DNA of 64,000 bases from Galaxea fascicularis (taxonomy: Eukaryota; Cnidaria; Anthozoa; Scleractinia; Euphylliidae), in the NCBI GenBank assembly GCA_948470475.1, contig OX419346.1, positions 6,313,184 to 6,377,183 on the forward strand, given 5' to 3'; not shown here. Below: more notes on the stretch, generated by a model, which saw nothing but the letters and a program-made list of their open reading frames with translations, was not told where the DNA came from and ran no database searches. Position 1 is the stretch's first letter.

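Overview
The window looks like intron-rich animal DNA, most likely from a cnidarian and probably an anthozoan such as a stony coral. It is AT-rich, has GT-AG introns, and its coding exons combine SRCR, CUB, fibronectin III (FN3), nidogen-like (NIDO), AMOP and von Willebrand D (VWD) domains, a mix known from cnidarian mucin-like and adhesion proteins. There are no bacterial features, operons, CRISPR arrays or rRNA genes. The species is inferred, not shown.

One large plus-strand gene fills the window and runs off the 3' end; its 5' end is probably also outside. I assembled 34 exons (1129 to beyond 64000, about 8.06 kb of coding sequence, about 2,690 residues) by matching splice sites and intron phases. 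The order is SRCR, then CUB-FN3-FN3 five times, then CUB-FN3, a 16-codon Thr-rich linker, NIDO (four exons), AMOP, VWD (two exons), a C-terminal VWD-associated exon and an Ig/cadherin-like segment cut by the window edge. Module borders are phase 1. All six CUB domains are cut by one phase-2 intron at the same place, just after the third cysteine. The AMOP-VWD tail resembles SUSD2 and coral mucin-like proteins. The visible part looks extracellular.

The second intron (2187-20726, 18.5 kb) splits CUB1 and is packed with mobile DNA: Penelope-like remnants with two hammerhead-like motifs (2664-3830), a tRNA-like unit (4031-4099), four nearly identical tandem copies of a 2,994-bp segment (4062-16032), and a 5.0-kb DNA transposon (14988-20014). 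The transposon has terminal inverted repeats, arrays of a subterminal repeat at both ends, a decayed HECT-type ubiquitin-ligase-like gene on the plus strand and a decayed IS3-like DDE integrase on the minus strand. Each tandem unit carries the transposon's left 1.05 kb, so amplification followed insertion. This transposon and its amplification are the most unusual part of the window.

The other introns hold many short inverted-repeat (MITE or foldback) elements, two copies of a tRNA-derived SINE, two non-LTR retrotransposon fragments, three tRNA-like sequences of one family, and microsatellites. Stretches where I recognise nothing are listed as such.
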